Origin: Kmv34 sp964524965
GTDB taxonomy: Bacteria > Aerophobota > Aerophobia > Aerophobales > B3-G15
DNA length: 15,054 bases
Assembly (NCBI GenBank): GCA_964524965.1
Contig: CAZGDY010000033.1
Coordinates: 1 to 15,054 of the forward strand
Direction of reading: 5' to 3'
Part shown: one piece after another, positions 13,790 through 15,054 of the stretch
Numbering within the stretch: the stretch's first letter is position 1
Layout: each line of letters starts with the position of its first letter
Notes under the pieces: model-generated
Told to the model about the DNA's origin: nothing
Database searches by the model: none
The model's input: the letters and a program-made list of their open reading frames with translations, nothing else
Made by a program: the position numbers and the translations under genes

Positions 13790-14924
13790 TCAGGCGTTTC
13801 CGGCCTGGGGAGGAGAGGGTATTGTCACTCAAAATCTATGTAGAAAATTATCTGAACGGGGACATCAGGTGCTTTTTCTCACGGCTAAAGTTCCCTACCC
13901 TTCACTGGTAAAAAATATTGAAGTAATAAGATTTTCCAGTATTTTCATCCCTCAAAAAGGTCATTTTGCGATGGTCTTATTTAGTCGAATTATTCCCATT
14001 TTGAAAGAGAGGAAAATTCAAATTATTCAGGTTAATTTACCAACTTTTCTTGGTTGGCAGAGTTTTCTTGCCGCTAAAAAATTAAACATACCACTCGTAG
14101 CAGGTTTTCATGTTCAGACAGGGAATTTACTTCCTTATAATTTACCTGGTTGCTTTTTTCTGGAAAAATTAATTACTCTTTGGTTTTCTCATTTTTACAA
14201 AAAGGCTGATCTTTTAATCAGCCCCTCCAATTTGGGAGAAAAAATTGTTTCCCATTATTCCTCAAGCAGAGTGGAGGTGGTTAGTAATGGAATGGATTTT
14301 AGTATCTTTAGCTCCAATGATATTTCCTTAGGTGAAAGAGAGGAGTTTAGAAAAAAATTTGGTCTGGAAAACTCACCTTTTTTGCTTTATGTGGGAAGAC
14401 TAAGTAAGGAAAAAAATATTTGTTATCTTCTCCAAATTATGCGGGTTTTAAAAGAAAAAAACAGCAATCTTATGTTATTGATAGTTGGAAAAGGTAAATT
14501 GGAAGGTGCGCTGCAAAAAAAAACTCGTTCTATGGGCCTCGATAAAAAAGTTATTTTTGTAGGATTTTTAACAGGGAATAATCTTCTTTGTGCCTATAAA
14601 GAAGCTGATGTTTTTATCTTGCCATCTTTAGTTGAACTTCAGGGCATGGTGGTACTTGAAGCTATGGCGATGAGAAAGGCTGTTTTGATAGGTAAAAGTA
14701 GTCAAAGTGCTGCCCGCGAATTAGTACAAGAAGGGATTAATGGGTATGCTTTTGATTTGGAAGATCCTTGTGATGCTGCAGAAAAAATCCACTTCATAAT
14801 TTCTCAACCCGCTTTAAAAGAATCTATGCAAAAGGCATCACTTAAGATTGCTCAGGCACACAACATAAAGATAAGTATCTCAAAAATTGAACAACTTTAT
14901 CATCAGCTTCTTTTAAGTTGTTGA
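13767..14924 (+). CDS. GT4-family glycosyltransferase, possibly acting on a lipid
   Basis: A 385-residue GT-B enzyme of family GT4, retaining. The N-terminal acceptor domain begins MRICVVSDQAFPAWGGEG, with the GGEG nucleotide-proximal loop. The donor domain has LYVGRLSKEKN (207-217), the Arg and Lys of which contact the sugar-nucleotide phosphates, and the EX7E motif SLVELQGMVVLEAMA with Glu290 and Glu298. VNLPTFLGWQSFLAAKKL and FHVQTGNLLPYNL (114-126) resemble the acceptor region of glycosyl-diacylglycerol synthases, which hints at a glycolipid product; this is inference. The start ATG at 13767 lies inside the end of the flippase-like gene. Several membrane-associating hydrophobic and basic patches (about 130-145) would fit a peripheral membrane enzyme. 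The product and sugar cannot be told from sequence alone. Confidence 0.9.
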   Translation: MRICVVSDQAFPAWGGEGIVTQNLCRKLSERGHQVLFLTAKVPYPSLVKNIEVIRFSSIFIPQKGHFAMVLFSRIIPILKERKIQIIQVNLPTFLGWQSFLAAKKLNIPLVAGFHVQTGNLLPYNLPGCFFLEKLITLWFSHFYKKADLLISPSNLGEKIVSHYSSSRVEVVSNGMDFSIFSSNDISLGEREEFRKKFGLENSPFLLYVGRLSKEKNICYLLQIMRVLKEKNSNLMLLIVGKGKLEGALQKKTRSMGLDKKVIFVGFLTGNNLLCAYKEADVFILPSLVELQGMVVLEAMAMRKAVLIGKSSQSAARELVQEGINGYAFDLEDPCDAAEKIHFIISQPALKESMQKASLKIAQAHNIKISISKIEQLYHQLLLSC

Positions 14925-14984
14925 TACTTCTTTTATTTTTAGACTTTTTAGTATGCTAAGTGGTTCATAAAAAGGGAGGTTAAA

Positions 14985-15054
14985 ATGGAACCGGTTTTAC
15001 AGGTAGCACTTGATTTTGTAAATTTAAAAAGAGCTTTAAAAGTAGCGAAGCAAG
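14985..15054 (+). CDS. 3-hexulose-6-phosphate synthase, N-terminal fragment (cut by window end)
   Basis: The first 23 codons are visible from ATG at 14985, with a strong GGAGGT (14975-14980) just upstream. The reading MEPVLQVALDFVNLKRALK matches the start of hexulose-phosphate synthases of the OMP-decarboxylase/HUMPS fold: LQVALD with the Asp at the end of strand beta-1 and then a helix of the xxRALxxAK type. The enzyme condenses formaldehyde with ribulose 5-phosphate, or works in reverse to make ribulose 5-phosphate. Other members of the fold (OMP decarboxylase, KGPDC) begin similarly, so the fragment cannot fully exclude them. Confidence 0.75.
   Translation, partial: MEPVLQVALDFVNLKRALKVAKQ

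Overview
The window is about 15 kb of AT-rich bacterial DNA with ordinary Shine-Dalgarno sites and sigma70-type promoters. It contains a run of ten Ns, so it is a scaffold, most likely from a metagenome. The mix of genes (orphan GspG/H/I/J pseudopilins, an AMMECR1 protein, a FchA-type cyclodeaminase, a hexulose-phosphate synthase) suits an uncultured anaerobic phylum of the Omnitrophota, Aerophobota or Atribacterota kind. That placement is inference; no marker here settles it.

The left two thirds is read on the minus strand. From its upstream end (about 9.7 kb) it holds a TPR/coiled-coil protein, a small zinc-ribbon membrane protein, a PepT-like M20 peptidase, the pseudopilin cluster gspG-H-I-J, rpsO-pnp, rpsU, a long rod-like RNA structure, fmt and an AMMECR1 gene. 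The AMMECR1 gene runs convergently towards a partial tRNA-Met(CAT) at the left edge. A tRNA-Leu(CAG) lies at 10.1-10.2 kb, also on the minus strand, after a 447-base region with no protein gene.

The right third is read on the plus strand from a perfect-consensus promoter. It begins with a folate pair: 5-formyl-THF cyclo-ligase, then a cyclodeaminase-family methenyl-THF cyclohydrolase. It continues with an envelope cluster: a MurG-like glycosyltransferase, a flippase-like UPF0104 membrane protein and a GT4 glycosyltransferase. It ends in the first 23 codons of a 3-hexulose-6-phosphate synthase.

Most genes are standard. The points that most reward a second look are these. (1) A 168-nt rod-shaped structure fills the rpsU-fmt gap; it resembles 6S RNA and buries the fmt ribosome-binding site in a 13-bp stem. 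(2) Two genes, gspI and the cyclodeaminase, have no canonical start codon in the right place and seem to start at AUA and AUU behind well-placed Shine-Dalgarno sequences. (3) The N gap has cut the 5' end off pnp; its true N-terminus can be read on the far side. (4) GspG carries a Ca-loop-like insertion in its C-terminal calcium-binding segment. (5) A terminator-like hairpin in the 9.7-10.1 kb gap points the opposite way to the flanking genes. I see no CRISPR array, insertion sequence, phage gene or defence system.
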